Shown: positions 1-9,734 of the stretch, piece by piece
Layout: each line of letters opens with the position of its first letter
Numbering within the stretch: position 1 is the stretch's first letter
NCBI RefSeq assembly: GCF_003052515.2
Contig: NZ_QARE02000003.1
Coordinates: 186,001 to 250,000, forward strand
DNA length: 64,000 nucleotides
Origin: Pseudomonas sp. RIT409
GTDB taxonomy: Bacteria > Pseudomonadota > Gammaproteobacteria > Pseudomonadales > Pseudomonadaceae
Reading direction: 5' to 3'
Notes under the pieces: generated by a model
The model's database searches: none
What the model was told of the DNA's origin: nothing
The model's input: the letters and a program-made list of their open reading frames with translations, nothing else
Position numbers and translations under genes: made by a program

Positions 1-477
1 CGCAAAGTGTTTACCGAGACGACTCAGCAAGAGTGGGACATGGTGTTCGCCGTCAATACGCGCTCTGTATTTTTCTACACCAAGCACGCATTGCCGGGGC
101 TGATCGCGGGCCGCGGCGCAGTAGTGAACGTATCCTCCATCGCGGGTAAAACAGGAGAGCAAGGACTCGCCACCTACTGCGCCAGTAAAGCCGCGCTCCT
201 CGGCCTGACCCAGGCTCTTGCGTTGGAATACGGTGGGCAGGTTCGTTTCAACGCGGTTTGCCCCGGTCAGATCGCCACACGCATGATGGACAAGATCATC
301 AATGATGAAGCTCGGTTGGCAGCTCTGACCGCGCGAATACCCGAGGGACGCCTGGCTTCGGCTTCGGAAGTCGCGGATGCCATTTGCTGGCTACTGTCGC
401 CGGGAGCCAGCTATATCAACGGCACAACTCTCACCATCGACGGAGGAGAGACCGCCGGATTACTCACTCCCAAGTAA
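1..477 (+). CDS. Short-chain dehydrogenase/reductase (SDR), 5' end outside window
   Basis: The window opens inside this gene; frame 1 is open from the first base to the stop, giving the last 158 residues of an SDR (normal length about 250, so roughly the first 90 residues with the Rossmann TGxxxGxG motif are missing). Visible family marks are the NVSSIAG strand carrying the catalytic serine, the YCASK active-site Tyr-x3-Lys, the CPGQI segment after it, and the C-terminal GTTLTIDGG typical of FabG-like NAD(P)-dependent oxidoreductases. The substrate cannot be read from the sequence. It converges on the MFS gene that follows on the other strand. Family assignment is secure, function is generic. 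Confidence 0.9.
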   Translation, partial: RKVFTETTQQEWDMVFAVNTRSVFFYTKHALPGLIAGRGAVVNVSSIAGKTGEQGLATYCASKAALLGLTQALALEYGGQVRFNAVCPGQIATRMMDKIINDEARLAALTARIPEGRLASASEVADAICWLLSPGASYINGTTLTIDGGETAGLLTPK

Positions 478-506
478 AGACTAGATGGCGCCGTGGTGCT
501 GGTGTG

Positions 507-1712
507 TCAATGACCCACCACGGCCGTTCCGCCGCTGCGCTGGCCGCTAGGAAAACCATGAACCCGGGCCCGCAATGCGATGATCAGACTGAGCAAAAGC
601 AATACCGGCAGCACGCTTGGGAAAACACTGGCACCCCATTGCTCAAGTAATATGCCACCCATCAGTCCTCCACCGGCAATAGCACCGTTCCAGACCACTA
701 CGTTCATGGACAGCGCTACATCGGCGCCGTCACCTGCAGTGTCCGCGAGGGCAGTTTGCAGAAGCGTCGCTGCCCCGCCGAAGGTAAGGCCCCATATAAA
801 GACGCCCGTATAGATGGCCAGGGTGGAGTTTGAGAACACACCCAGGAAGATTGACACTGCGGCGAAGGTCGAGAGACTGATCAGGACCATGCCCCGTAGA
901 TGACGGTCAACCAGTCGTCCCGTAAGGCAGATCCCCGCCAAAGCTGCCACACCAAAGTCGAACAGCACCAGGTCAACCTGCCCCGTCAAACCAGCTTTGG
1001 AAACAAAGGGTGCGATATAGGTGTAAAGAATGTTGTGAGCTAGCATCCAGGTGAAAACCACGCCCAACACCGAACGTACACCCGGAGTCAGGAAAACCTC
1101 TCGTAACGCCATGCGCTGCGAGGATGATTGACCCGGATAATCCGGGACCTTGATCAATACCCAGGCGATTAATATCAAGGTCAATCCAGACATCACAGCA
1201 AAGGCCATGCGCCAGCCCACAAGCCCACCCAGCCACGTCCCGATTGGCACACCCAGCGATAATGCGATAGGCGTACCGACCATCGCCACCGCCAACGCCC
1301 GCCCCTGCATGTGCGGCGCAACCATCCGTCGCGCATAGCCTGCGATCAGGCTCCAGGCCAACCCTGCAGAAACCCCGGCAAAAAAGCGTGCAGCCAGTGT
1401 TAGCCAGTAATGGGAAGACAGCGCTGTTATCGAATTGAATAATAAAAAGCCGAGAATCGTCAGCAGCAAAACAGTTCTGCGGCGCCAGCTTTGCGTAGCA
1501 ATAGTCAATGGAATTGCAGCCACCAATGACCCTAGCGCATAAACTGTCACCATCTGCCCTGCAAGTGATAGAGACACTCCCAACCCTTGACCCATTTGCG
1601 GCAGCAGTCCTGCTGGCAGTGTCTCGGTCACGATGCAGATGAAACCGGTCATCGCCAGAGCGAGTAATGCCCCCAGCGGAATCTTTGTACCACTTCTTGC
1701 GTTAGAAGCCAT
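507..1712 (-). CDS. MFS transporter, DHA1-type drug/metabolite efflux
   Basis: A 401-residue, 12-helix major facilitator of the AraJ/NepI-like DHA1 group, expected in the inner membrane as a proton-coupled exporter. The N-terminus has the first helix with the IVTETLPAGLLPQM stretch characteristic of this group, followed by the loop with basic residues SWRRRTVLL after helix 2. I start it at the ATG at 1712 because a GAGG Shine-Dalgarno sits six bases upstream; an in-frame GTG at 1724 lies within that ribosome-binding site. Two similar palindromes lie upstream, so transcription is probably controlled by a TetR-type repressor, which I do not find next to it inside the window. The transported compound is unknown. 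Confidence 0.85.
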   Translation of the reverse strand: MASNARSGTKIPLGALLALAMTGFICIVTETLPAGLLPQMGQGLGVSLSLAGQMVTVYALGSLVAAIPLTIATQSWRRRTVLLLTILGFLLFNSITALSSHYWLTLAARFFAGVSAGLAWSLIAGYARRMVAPHMQGRALAVAMVGTPIALSLGVPIGTWLGGLVGWRMAFAVMSGLTLILIAWVLIKVPDYPGQSSSQRMALREVFLTPGVRSVLGVVFTWMLAHNILYTYIAPFVSKAGLTGQVDLVLFDFGVAALAGICLTGRLVDRHLRGMVLISLSTFAAVSIFLGVFSNSTLAIYTGVFIWGLTFGGAATLLQTALADTAGDGADVALSMNVVVWNGAIAGGGLMGGILLEQWGASVFPSVLPVLLLLSLIIALRARVHGFPSGQRSGGTAVVGH

Positions 1713-1726
1713 GGGCCACCTCACTA

Positions 1727-1792
1727 ATATACTGGTCGGTATATATAGTTATTCGCGGGCATGGGGTCAACGCTTTTTGTATCGACCGGTAC
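1727..1792. promoter_or_regulatory. Paired repressor palindromes upstream of the MFS gene
   Basis: Two related inverted repeats precede the MFS start at 1712. The first (1727-1744) is ATATAC-TGGTCG-GTATAT, the second (1779-1792) is GTATCGACCGGTAC. Read in one orientation both contain TAyCGACCrGTA. Spacing and symmetry fit TetR-family operators. The cognate regulator is inferred, not seen. Confidence 0.5.
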
Positions 1793-1941
1793 TAATATCG
1801 CCATAAACAAACGATCGTGCCGGTTTCTCTGAATTGCGTACTGCTACTGCCGCGAGCAATGTGCATGCGCTTAGCGGTTGAAGCCCCCTTCATGGAAGGG
1901 AGCGGGAGGCGTGCCGCCGAAGTTAAACCGGCGAATCAATC

Positions 1942-2430
1942 TTATTCAGCAGATGGCTCTTCTCGTCCAAAGCGCTCATTACCCGCAATGGGCACCCAAT
2001 CTTTCAACGGCGTCAGATAATGCAGTTCGAAATATCTCGATTTGAACGCCCACTTCCCTGAACGTCGTTCGAACGTGTCGTGATACAGCCCACTGACCTG
2101 CACAGGGCCTTTCTCGATGTCGTAGAACACGCAGTCCGCGGCGACGGTTCCGGCGGCGCTGTCGCCGTCGATCTGGATCATCGAATTGGTCATCCAGTGG
2201 TGCATATGTGGCATCTGCCGCCAACTGTTTTCAGCCATCAGCAAAATTTCATCACGACTTGAGGCGTTCCCGAAACCCGGCAAATCAAGGGTCGAATCGG
2301 CGTGCCAAATGCTCTGCAAAAGCGCTCTGTCCAATCGATCAAAGGCATTTGCATAAGCGGAAATGAGGGTGTCGATCGCCGCACGGCTTTCCAGTGCGTC
2401 GAGCCGATCGACCAGATGTTCGATGTTCAT
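1942..2430 (-). CDS. SnoaL-like / NTF2-fold protein
   Basis: A 162-residue protein with the layout of the SnoaL-like NTF2 superfamily: an N-terminal helix (residues 5-30), the AYANAFDRLD segment, the HADSTLDLPG strand, HHWMTNSMIQIDGDSA in the middle and the FERRSGKWAFKSR strand near the end. Members act as small cyclases, isomerases or dehydratases on ring compounds, or have no known activity. It lies 59 bases downstream of an SDR on the same strand, so the two are probably co-transcribed. Its last 20 residues are closely echoed by a fragment near 59.2 kb. Substrate unknown. Confidence 0.8.
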   Translation of the reverse strand: MNIEHLVDRLDALESRAAIDTLISAYANAFDRLDRALLQSIWHADSTLDLPGFGNASSRDEILLMAENSWRQMPHMHHWMTNSMIQIDGDSAAGTVAADCVFYDIEKGPVQVSGLYHDTFERRSGKWAFKSRYFELHYLTPLKDWVPIAGNERFGREEPSAE

Positions 2431-2489
2431 GACGTTGTCCTGTTGGGAGCAACCCCACTGCGAGAGGTTGCCCGGAATTGGGTGGGTCT

Positions 2490-3248
2490 TCAGATTTGCG
2501 ACAGACCGCCGTCGACCATCAACTCGACACCATTGACATACCGCGCATCGTCGGACGCCAGGAACAGAGCCGACGAGGCAATCTCTTCAGGTTCGGCCAT
2601 GTAACCCAGCGGCGTGATCTGCTCAACGTATTTGCGCAGATCGGCAATCTGGCTTTCGCTCATCCCCAGGCCGTTATCCTGGATCGGGGTGCGGGTGAAG
2701 CCGGGGCTGACCACATTCGCGCGGATCTTGCGACCTTTGAGTTCATTGGCCCAAGTTCGCGCGAATGACCGCACCGCGGCCTTAGAAGCGTTGTAGAGGC
2801 TCAACCCTTCCAGACCATTGCTGGAGCAGATCGAGGCGGTCAAAACAATCGCAGAACCGTCTTTCATCAACGGAAGCAGCGTCTGAACAGTGAAGAAGAC
2901 ACCCTTCACGTTAATGTCGAACATTGTGTAGTAAGCCGCCTCGCTGGTCTCGCCCACTGGATTTTTCTCGCAGATGCCAGCGTTCGCGAACACCGCATCC
3001 ACGTGATCGCCGTTGGCTTTAATTACCGTTTTGAGTTCATCAAGGTCCGCTTGGCGAGATACGTCAGAAACCACCGCCACAGCCTTGTCGCCCAGTTTGG
3101 TGACTGCTGCTTCCAATGTGCCCGCAGAACGGCCGGTGATGTAAACACGGCTCGCACCCTCAGCAATCAGTCCCTGCGCAATGGCAAAGCCGATGCCGGT
3201 CGACCCGCCTGTGACAACGGCGATCTGATCAGTGAATTTTCCTGGCAT
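2490..3248 (-). CDS. SDR family oxidoreductase
   Basis: A 252-residue classical SDR. The cofactor motif TGGSTGIG lies near residues 13-20, FANAG near 90, the serine-bearing ASICSS strand near 140, YNASK (catalytic Tyr and Lys) near 155, and the end VNGVELMVDGGLSQI is typical. The start is supported by GAGGAG six bases before ATG. It is followed by the SnoaL-like gene, and a TetR gene with its operator lies divergently upstream, so this SDR + SnoaL pair may be under that repressor. Reaction: NAD(P)-dependent oxidation or reduction of an unidentified alcohol or ketone. Confidence 0.9.
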   Translation of the reverse strand: MPGKFTDQIAVVTGGSTGIGFAIAQGLIAEGASRVYITGRSAGTLEAAVTKLGDKAVAVVSDVSRQADLDELKTVIKANGDHVDAVFANAGICEKNPVGETSEAAYYTMFDINVKGVFFTVQTLLPLMKDGSAIVLTASICSSNGLEGLSLYNASKAAVRSFARTWANELKGRKIRANVVSPGFTRTPIQDNGLGMSESQIADLRKYVEQITPLGYMAEPEEIASSALFLASDDARYVNGVELMVDGGLSQI

Positions 3249-3396
3249 GTCTAACTCCTCAAGCGTTGGTTAGGTGGATCAACTGGAACCACAGTGAGCC
3301 ATTGTGGGAGTCATTCAGCGCGAGCGGCACTGCCACAAATGCACGCAGGGCGTACATTTTTGTGAGGCGTAAAAGCTCAAAAATTACTCTAGATTG

Positions 3397-3423
3397 GAAC
3401 CGATTGGTTCACGGTATGAACCG
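3397..3423. promoter_or_regulatory. Putative TetR operator in the SDR/TetR divergent gap
   Basis: GAACC-gatt-GGTTC forms a perfect inverted repeat at 3397-3410, with a further GAACCG half-site at 3418-3423. It sits 34 bases before the TetR start and upstream of the divergent SDR. A near copy lies before the MFS gene at 4063-4078, which links the two promoters. Confidence 0.6.
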
Positions 3424-3443
3424 ACACTCAGGAGCTCCGACCA

Positions 3444-4043
3444 ATGAATCATGCAGCCGGCCCCGGGCGCCCACGGCAATTTGAATTGGAGGACGCCGCC
3501 CGCAATGCCATGAACGTGTTTTGGGATCGTGGGTACGAGGGCGCATCGTTGCCCGACTTGATCGAAGGCACCGGATTGTCCCGAGGCAGTTTGTACAAAG
3601 CTTTTGGCGACAAGAAGGGACTGCTATTGGCCGCCATCGATGTTTATTCCGCCCAAGCCTTGAAAGTGACCGCAGACATCCTGTCGCAACCTGGTACTGC
3701 CAGGCACGCAATTCAGGAATCCATGCTGCGCCACGCGCGCTCCTCTTCAGGCGAGGAAGGCCGACGAGGCTGCCTGCTGGTCGCAGTGGCGAATGAACTG
3801 GTTGCGCAGGACCTCGAGGTTGGGCAACGAATCGCTCGCATGCTCCACCGCACTCGACAGTTGTACGCCAGCGCGATCATTCGCGGACAGGCTGCCGGGG
3901 AGTTCGCGGAGGGCGATGAACAGGAAATGGCCCATTTTTTGGTCTGTCAGATAGAGGGCATGCGGGTACTCGGAAAGACCGGTGCTCGAGAGGCGGACAT
4001 GACCGCACTTGTCGAACGCAGCATGCGTCTGCTCAACAGCTAA
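3444..4043 (+). CDS. TetR/AcrR family transcriptional repressor
   Basis: A 199-residue TetR regulator. The N-terminal helix-turn-helix is visible around residues 12-58: RQFELEDAARNAMNVFWDRG, then YEGASLPDLIEGTGLSRGSLYKAF, close to the YafC-like group that often controls SDR or MFS genes. The C-terminal ligand domain contains the RRGCLLVAVANEL segment of this group. AGGAG lies nine bases before the ATG. It is flanked by two matching palindromes, one in its own promoter region and one before the MFS gene, so autoregulation and control of the SDR and MFS genes are inferred. The inducer is unknown. Confidence 0.9.
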   Translation: MNHAAGPGRPRQFELEDAARNAMNVFWDRGYEGASLPDLIEGTGLSRGSLYKAFGDKKGLLLAAIDVYSAQALKVTADILSQPGTARHAIQESMLRHARSSSGEEGRRGCLLVAVANELVAQDLEVGQRIARMLHRTRQLYASAIIRGQAAGEFAEGDEQEMAHFLVCQIEGMRVLGKTGAREADMTALVERSMRLLNS

Positions 4044-4062
4044 TCAATCACTCAACCCATTT

Positions 4063-4078
4063 GGAACCAAACGGTTTC
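4063..4078. promoter_or_regulatory. Putative TetR operator before MFS gene
   Basis: TTGGAACCAAACGGTTTC contains GGAACC-aaac-GGTTTC, nearly identical to the palindrome at 3397-3410 (TTGGAACCGATTGGTTC). It lies between the TetR stop and the MFS start, so the MFS gene probably has its own regulated promoter. Confidence 0.6.
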
Positions 4079-4095
4079 TTAAAGGAACCCTCTTC

Positions 4096-5535
4096 ATGTC
4101 TCTTACCATGACTCAAAACGCAGATATCACACATGATCCCAAGCGCTGGTTCATGTTCGTCATCTTGTTGGTTGGCGCATTTCTGCCGCCTCTGGATTTC
4201 TTCATCGTTAACGTCGCTCTACCCTCCATCCAGGGTGATTTGGGAACAGGCTCTTCCGCCGAACAGTTGGTGATCTCATCTTATGCAACGCTTTACGCCG
4301 TCACCCTGATTACCGGCGGGCGATTGGGCGACCTCTTTGGGCGCGGGCGCATGTTCTTCCTGGGGCTGGTAGGATTCGCAGCGGCTTCGTTGCTTTGTGG
4401 ACTCGCCACGTCACCTTGGATGCTGATTGCTGGTCGTGCCTTGCAAGGCATCACTGCAGCGGTGATGGCGCCTCAGGCTCTTGCTTCAGTGCAAGCGATT
4501 TTCCCCGAAACCGAGAAGCCGCTGGCGTTGAGCATTTATGGCGCGGTGTTTGGACTGGCCTCAGTGATCGGGCAGGCGCTGGGCGGCATTCTCATTTCCC
4601 TCAATGTGATGGGAATGGGGTGGCGAGCGATCTTTCTGGTTAACTTGCCCGTTGCATTGCTGGTCGTGGTGTTCGGTATTCCCGTGTTCAAGGAAACTCG
4701 TGCGGCACACGCAAGCAAGCTGGACCTCTGCGGCACAGGCTTGTCGATACTGACACTGGGCGCTCTGATCGTACCTTTGATTGAAGGCCGCGAAGCCGGC
4801 TGGCCGCTGTGGGCTTGGCTGTCGCTCGCTGCGGTTCCCGTTTTGGGCTGGCTGTTCTGGCAATACGAAATCCGTTTGCATCGCGCGGGAGGGACACCCC
4901 TGCTTAACCCCGCCGCGTTGAAGGCGCCAGGCTTGGGTAGAGCGCTGTCGGTTGCGCTGTGCTTTTACGCAATCGGCGTGTTCTTCCTGTTGTTCTCGAT
5001 TTATCTGCAGGGCGCTCTGCATGCAACCCCGCTCCATGCGGGCCTGATCTTTTTGCCTTTTGGCGCCGGCTTTCTATTGGGTCCGCTGTCGACTGGGCAG
5101 TTCAAACGCCTCTTCGGCGCTTACGTCAATCCTGTAGGCATGACGCTGGAGGTTATCGGCTTCCTGGCGCTCGCATTGCTGGTCTCGGCGACGTCCGCTG
5201 ACGTCGCTCCGTCCGCCTCACTGCTGGCCGTCATTCTGTTTGTGATCGGATTTGGACAAGGCTTGGCCCTGCCGACGTTGATGCGGATGGTCACGGGGAG
5301 AGTTGCTCCGGCTTACTCGGGCATGATCGCGGGTATCACCAGCGCGTCCTTGCAGATCAGCACATCGCTAAGCGTTGCGGTGATTGGTGGGGTCTTCTAC
5401 ACCTTGCTAGGGACAAATACGGACCCCGAAACGATAACGCACGCTTTCCGGGTTTCCGTCCTCTGCATCGCCGCGTTCCTGGCTCTGGGCGCCGGATTGA
5501 GCTTTAGCCTCCTGCGCCAGCCATCCGCCACGTAA
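4096..5535 (+). CDS. MFS transporter, DHA2-type (EmrB/QacA-like)
   Basis: A 479-residue, probably 14-helix drug:H+ antiporter of the inner membrane. The segment LDFFIVNVALPSIQ in helix 1, the GGRLGDLFGRGRMF loop after helix 2 and RALQGITAAVMAPQAL are the usual DHA2 landmarks. I use the ATG at 4096 (AAGGA upstream); an open frame extends 29 codons further but overlaps the TetR gene and lacks a ribosome-binding site. The operator at 4063-4078 indicates repression by the neighbouring TetR protein. The gene order TetR-MFS next to SDR-SnoaL suggests detoxification or efflux of a compound also handled by the SDR; the compound itself is unknown. Confidence 0.88.
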   Translation: MSLTMTQNADITHDPKRWFMFVILLVGAFLPPLDFFIVNVALPSIQGDLGTGSSAEQLVISSYATLYAVTLITGGRLGDLFGRGRMFFLGLVGFAAASLLCGLATSPWMLIAGRALQGITAAVMAPQALASVQAIFPETEKPLALSIYGAVFGLASVIGQALGGILISLNVMGMGWRAIFLVNLPVALLVVVFGIPVFKETRAAHASKLDLCGTGLSILTLGALIVPLIEGREAGWPLWAWLSLAAVPVLGWLFWQYEIRLHRAGGTPLLNPAALKAPGLGRALSVALCFYAIGVFFLLFSIYLQGALHATPLHAGLIFLPFGAGFLLGPLSTGQFKRLFGAYVNPVGMTLEVIGFLALALLVSATSADVAPSASLLAVILFVIGFGQGLALPTLMRMVTGRVAPAYSGMIAGITSASLQISTSLSVAVIGGVFYTLLGTNTDPETITHAFRVSVLCIAAFLALGAGLSFSLLRQPSAT

Positions 5536-5543
5536 TCCTGCTA

Positions 5544-5581
5544 GACGATGCGTGCGCTCCCGCAGGCATCCACGCATCGTC
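5544..5581. terminator. Hairpin between convergent genes
   Basis: GACGATGCGTG (5544-5554) pairs perfectly with CACGCATCGTC (5571-5581), an 11-base-pair stem with a 16-base loop. It lies between the MFS stop at 5535 and the end of the convergent LysR gene. No clear T-run follows on either side, so termination is plausible but not certain. Confidence 0.5.
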
Positions 5582-6431
5582 AGTCGGACCCGATCATGCT
5601 CGATGCCAAATCAGCGAGCGCCCGCAACCTGTCCATTTGGCGCATGTCTTGGTGATATCCCATCCAGATATCTCGACCCGGTGGCGGCTCGTCCGGGTCA
5701 AGCAGTTGGAGACCCGGCGTTCGATCCCCCAGCGGACGCGGCATGACCGCCACACCGAGACCGCTTGCACACATCTGGGCCTGCACCGTGCGGCTACTGC
5801 TGGTGAATACTGTGCGAGCCAGCGGATATCGCTGCTGCAGCCAGTGCACATCTGGATAGTGTGCTTGGGCAATGTTCATCAATATCAGCCCAAGGCCTTC
5901 GCCGTCGGGTTTTGGTGCGGCACTTCCAGCGCTTGTGTAAAGGCCATAGGGCATGGTGGTCAGCTTGCGGTGCACAATATCGGGCTCTGTGAACGGCACG
6001 ATACGAAAGGCAATATCTGCATCTCGCCGCGCCAAATCGAACAACCGATGGCCGGGTATAACCTCGGGCGCTATCAGCGGATAGCGTCGAGCCAGCTCAC
6101 AAAATACTGGCGTCAGCACATAACCGGCGAACCACTCTGCGCAGGAAATACGTAACAGCCCCTCAGGCTGATCGCTGTCACCCGCCAGACGACGTTCGAT
6201 CGACATCGCACTCTGTTCCATCTCCTCCGCCAGACCGAGAATACGTTCACCCGTGTCAGTGAGCACCAACCCTGCAGCAGTGCGCAAAAACAGGGGCTGA
6301 CCACTTGTCTGTTCAAGCACCTGCAAGCGACGTCCTACGGTCGGATGGCTGACACCCAAGTGCTTTGCAGCCGCGCCTAATGAGCCGCTGCGGGCAATCG
6401 CCAGAAACACCCGCATATCACCCCAGTCCAT
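5580..6431 (-). CDS. LysR family transcriptional regulator
   Basis: A 283-residue LysR-type regulator. The winged helix-turn-helix occupies residues 1-60: MDWGDMRVFLAIARSGSL, then GAAAKHLGVSHPTVGRRLQVLE. The remainder is the substrate-binding effector domain, ending in a short degenerate tail. The DNA-binding domain resembles the group that begins WddLr.F and often acts as a local repressor or activator. It ends against the MFS gene with a hairpin between them, and the frameshifted chemoreceptor gene lies upstream on the same strand. No target gene can be assigned. Confidence 0.88.
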   Translation of the reverse strand: MDWGDMRVFLAIARSGSLGAAAKHLGVSHPTVGRRLQVLEQTSGQPLFLRTAAGLVLTDTGERILGLAEEMEQSAMSIERRLAGDSDQPEGLLRISCAEWFAGYVLTPVFCELARRYPLIAPEVIPGHRLFDLARRDADIAFRIVPFTEPDIVHRKLTTMPYGLYTSAGSAAPKPDGEGLGLILMNIAQAHYPDVHWLQQRYPLARTVFTSSSRTVQAQMCASGLGVAVMPRPLGDRTPGLQLLDPDEPPPGRDIWMGYHQDMRQMDRLRALADLASSMIGSD

Positions 6432-6635
6432 TGCCCTTCCCCGTACAAATATGATCAGTGAGGTTGCAGCATTGACGCTTACCAGGCAATCCCCAGTTCA
6501 CGCACTGAGGTGTTCATGGCTGGATGTAATGTGCGGGGTGACGCAGGATGGGAAGAGCTCCAAGGTGGTCTCGTCTTCATCGGCCATTCGCAAAGGGCCG
6601 TCTGATTGGAAAGGCTCGATCACGCGTCAGCGGGG

Positions 6636-8262
6636 TTAGACTTCGAAGCGGTCTACAAGCTTGCTAAGGCCGACCGCAAGGTTCGCCATTTCGCGTGTGG
6701 CGATCGCGGTCTGGCCGGCGCCCGTAGAGCTTTGCGCCGACAAGTCACGAATGCTTCCGAGGTTTCTATCCACTTCTCGAGCCACCAAAGTCTGCTCTTC
6801 GGTGGCTGCAGCGATCACAGCATTCCGCTCATCAATCTCCCGAGCCACTTGCGCAATTTGCCGCAAGGACGCCTCTGCACTCTGCGCCACTGCGATAGAT
6901 TCACCCGCCATCTGAGTGCTTATGTGCATAGCGGCTGCCGCCTGCACCGAATCATTTTGGATCGCGACAATCATCTGCTCGATTTCTTCAGTCGACTGCT
7001 GGGTACGATGAGCGAGCGCTCGCACTTCGTCGGCCACTACAGCGAAGCCTCGCCCCTGGTCACCGGCTCGGGCCGCCTCGATTGCGGCATTCAATGCGAG
7101 CAGATTGGTCTGCTCTGCGACCGCACGAATAACGTCCACGACGCGACTAATATCCTGGGCCCGGCTTGAGAGGAGTTGCACCTGCTGCCCGCTTTCCGTT
7201 ACGTGACTCGCCAGCCCCTTGATAGCATTCAGGGTAGAGGCAACGTTTTCTATCCCTGCGTTGCTCAGGTTTTGGGAGAGCCTGGAGGCATTGGAGGCTG
7301 CTTCCGCGCTTCGAGCAACCTCCTCCACCGCAGCACTCATCTGTGCGACAGCGGCTGCCGCCTGGTTCACTTCGTCATTCTGACGCACCAGATCCTTGCT
7401 GGTGTCACTGGTCACCGCGCTCATTTCCTCTGATACCGAAGCAAGTTGGGCAGACGCCCCAGAAATGTGAATTATCGTTGCCCGAAGATTGTCTTGCATC
7501 GTCTTCAACGCCTGCAGCAACCTCCCCGCTTCGTCCTGCCCACTGACCTTGATCTCCTCAGCGAGATTGGCATCCGCTATACGCTCCGCTACTTCAAGAG
7601 CTTGCGCGATAGGCCAGGTAATACTGCGGGTCAGAAGGGTTGCTAACCCGATCGTCAGTAAAACAATGACCATCAGTAGTGCCGTGATCAGCCCCATGCC
7701 ATGTTCGAAAACATCAGACGCTACGCTACCGGCCTCTTTGGCGCCGGTATCACTTTCGGCGGCGAGGCGATTGATTTCCCCTTCAAGCTTGTCTGCCAAA
7801 GGACGTAAATGCGCGTCGATGAAAGCGATCGCGGCCGCATCATCCCCTGCCTGCACCAACGACTCGAACGTACCTAGTTGTGTTGCATATTTCGCCGCGC
7901 TTGCGCTGACCGCTCCATACAAATCCCTTTCTGTCTCAGTGACCACAAGGGGGGCGTAGTTTTTCACTGCATCGAGAAATTCACTCCTATATCCACCAAA
8001 GGCGATGACGGTCTTTTTTCTTGAATCAGGATCAAGTGAGGTGACCGATTTCCTGCTTTCAAGGCGCAATCTGAGCGCACCTGATTTCATATGTCCTGTC
8101 TGCCGTACGCTGGCCATCCATTTTTTTTCCGACCTGCTGCTCAGCGTCATAGAGCTTGCCCATCTGAATGACGGCGAAAATTCCCAGCCCAAATACCAGT
8201 AAAATCACAACCGCAAAAAATAGCGCCGCACGAGCGGCGACATTCACTGATCTCAAGTTCAT
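6636..8262 (-). pseudogene. Methyl-accepting chemotaxis protein, frameshifted in an A8 tract
   Basis: Two overlapping frames together make a normal chemoreceptor of about 542 residues. The start MNLRSVNVAARAAL at 8262 leads into a first membrane helix ([20 protein letters not shown]) and then the coding strand hits eight A residues (plus-strand T8, 8121-8128) and the frame is lost. With seven A residues it would continue into the [16 protein letters not shown] frame, which runs to the end: a four-helix-bundle periplasmic sensor, a second membrane helix near 7660, HAMP, and the conserved signalling hairpin around [21 protein letters not shown] single-base insertion is therefore the only defect. 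It may be real decay, phase variation, or a homopolymer sequencing error. The ligand is unknown. Confidence 0.85.
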
Positions 8263-8470
8263 TTTTGTTCCAGAATCATTGGTCATACAAAGTGAGTGAG
8301 GCGGCAGTTGAAAAGGTAAAGAGCAGGCAGGAGTAACCAGACTCAGTTGCCAATGCGCATGCTCGAGCAATGCCCCGTCGCTGCGGGTCGGCTCTATGCC
8401 TATGGCAACGCAGCCTGACATTTTTCTTATTGATAACGGCGTCCCTACACCGCCCAGCATCGCGGCAATT

Positions 8471-9734
8471 TCAGAAGCTGATGCCGTAAGTCAGTATCAA
8501 GCGATTCTCATCAACACTATCGGCATACGTGGAGCGGTTGGTGCTGTTGCGCCAGCGCACCCCAAAGTTCTTGAGTGGCCCGCTTTGATCCACGTAACTG
8601 ATATCTGTGGAGCGTTCCCACTCCTTCCCATCTTGACCTGCTGCACGCAGCAGGCGCCCCTTGCGGGTTGTAAGGTTCTCCGGATCTACCTGATCGCCCG
8701 TCACGTATCGGACGTTGAACTTCAATCCCGGAATGCCCAGCGCGGCAAAATCGTAGTCATACCGAAAATGCCAAACACGCTCGTTTTGGGCCGCGAAGAT
8801 GCTCGCCATCTGCTCGCTGAACAGGTAGGTACCCGTTCCGCCCAAGTAAATATAGGCAGTGTCCCCATGACCTTCTGATAGCCGCCACTGAAGATATGAC
8901 CGGCAATCTGGTAGCCAAAATTAGTACTGACCACCCGGTTGTCGACCTTACCTATAATCTCTTGCCCCGCCTGCCGCGCCTGGAAATAACGCAAGTCGGT
9001 AAATGCCTTGCCCGGCCCTACAGGAACGTCAGAGGTCAGCCCAAGAAAATGCCGGGTATAAAAGTCCTTCAGCTCACTGGCATGCGCACTGACCTTCAGG
9101 TTGGGCAGCACCTTGTAGTCCACGCCCCCATAGGTGTAGCTGTCACTGGTTTCGGGGTGGTCGGACGTGGTCAGCGGGTCCATTCCAGATGAGTCACGCA
9201 GCTTCGTCTTGTCGATCTTGCCAAAGTGAAAGGTGAAATCTTTGATGTCTTTGGAGGTAATCTGCGCGCCATTGAAGTACTGATCGAACAGCCGAGTGTT
9301 GTTAGAAAGAAGCAGCGGTAGCCCCGGATTCAAAGCACCCACTCGTAGCTCCGTTTCGCGAAACTTCGCCTTCGCCGTCACGAGTAAGGTGGAGAAGTCA
9401 TCGCTAGCATCATGTTCCCCACGGGGCAATATTCCGGTTCCAGCGCGCGCGGGGCTTGAGTCGAGCTTGACGCCTAGCAGTCCTACCGCATCCAGACCGA
9501 ATCCGACAACGCCTGGTGTATATCCGGACCTAAGGTTGAGCTGGAAGCCCTGCGCCCATTCTGCACGTCTGGATTGAGACGGGAAGCCATCGCGAAAATC
9601 CCGACTGAAGTAGAAGTTCTTTAAATCCAGTTGACCTTTGCCGTCGCTAAAAAATCGACATTGGCTACCGGCGTGATCATCACTGCTGTTATCAGCAGAG
9701 TCGTACGAACGGGCAGACAAGGTTTTTTTATCAT
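8471..9734 (-). pseudogene. OprD-family outer-membrane porin, two homopolymer frameshifts
   Basis: About 421 codons in three frames. Frame one starts at ATG 9734 with AAGGGTG upstream and gives a signal peptide (MIKKPCLPVRTTLLITAVM, then ITPVANVDF). A T6 coding run (plus-strand A6, 9649-9654) breaks the frame; T7 would give ANVDFFSDGKGQLDLKNFYF, the expected mature start. The second frame carries the OprD barrel until GYQKVMG, where a G4 run (plus-strand C4, 8863-8866) breaks it again; G5 would give VMGDTAYIYLGG. The third frame supplies the end with the RYDYDFAALGIPG and DENRLILTYGISF strands. As written it cannot make a working porin. The neighbouring chemoreceptor has the same kind of lesion. 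Confidence 0.85.
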
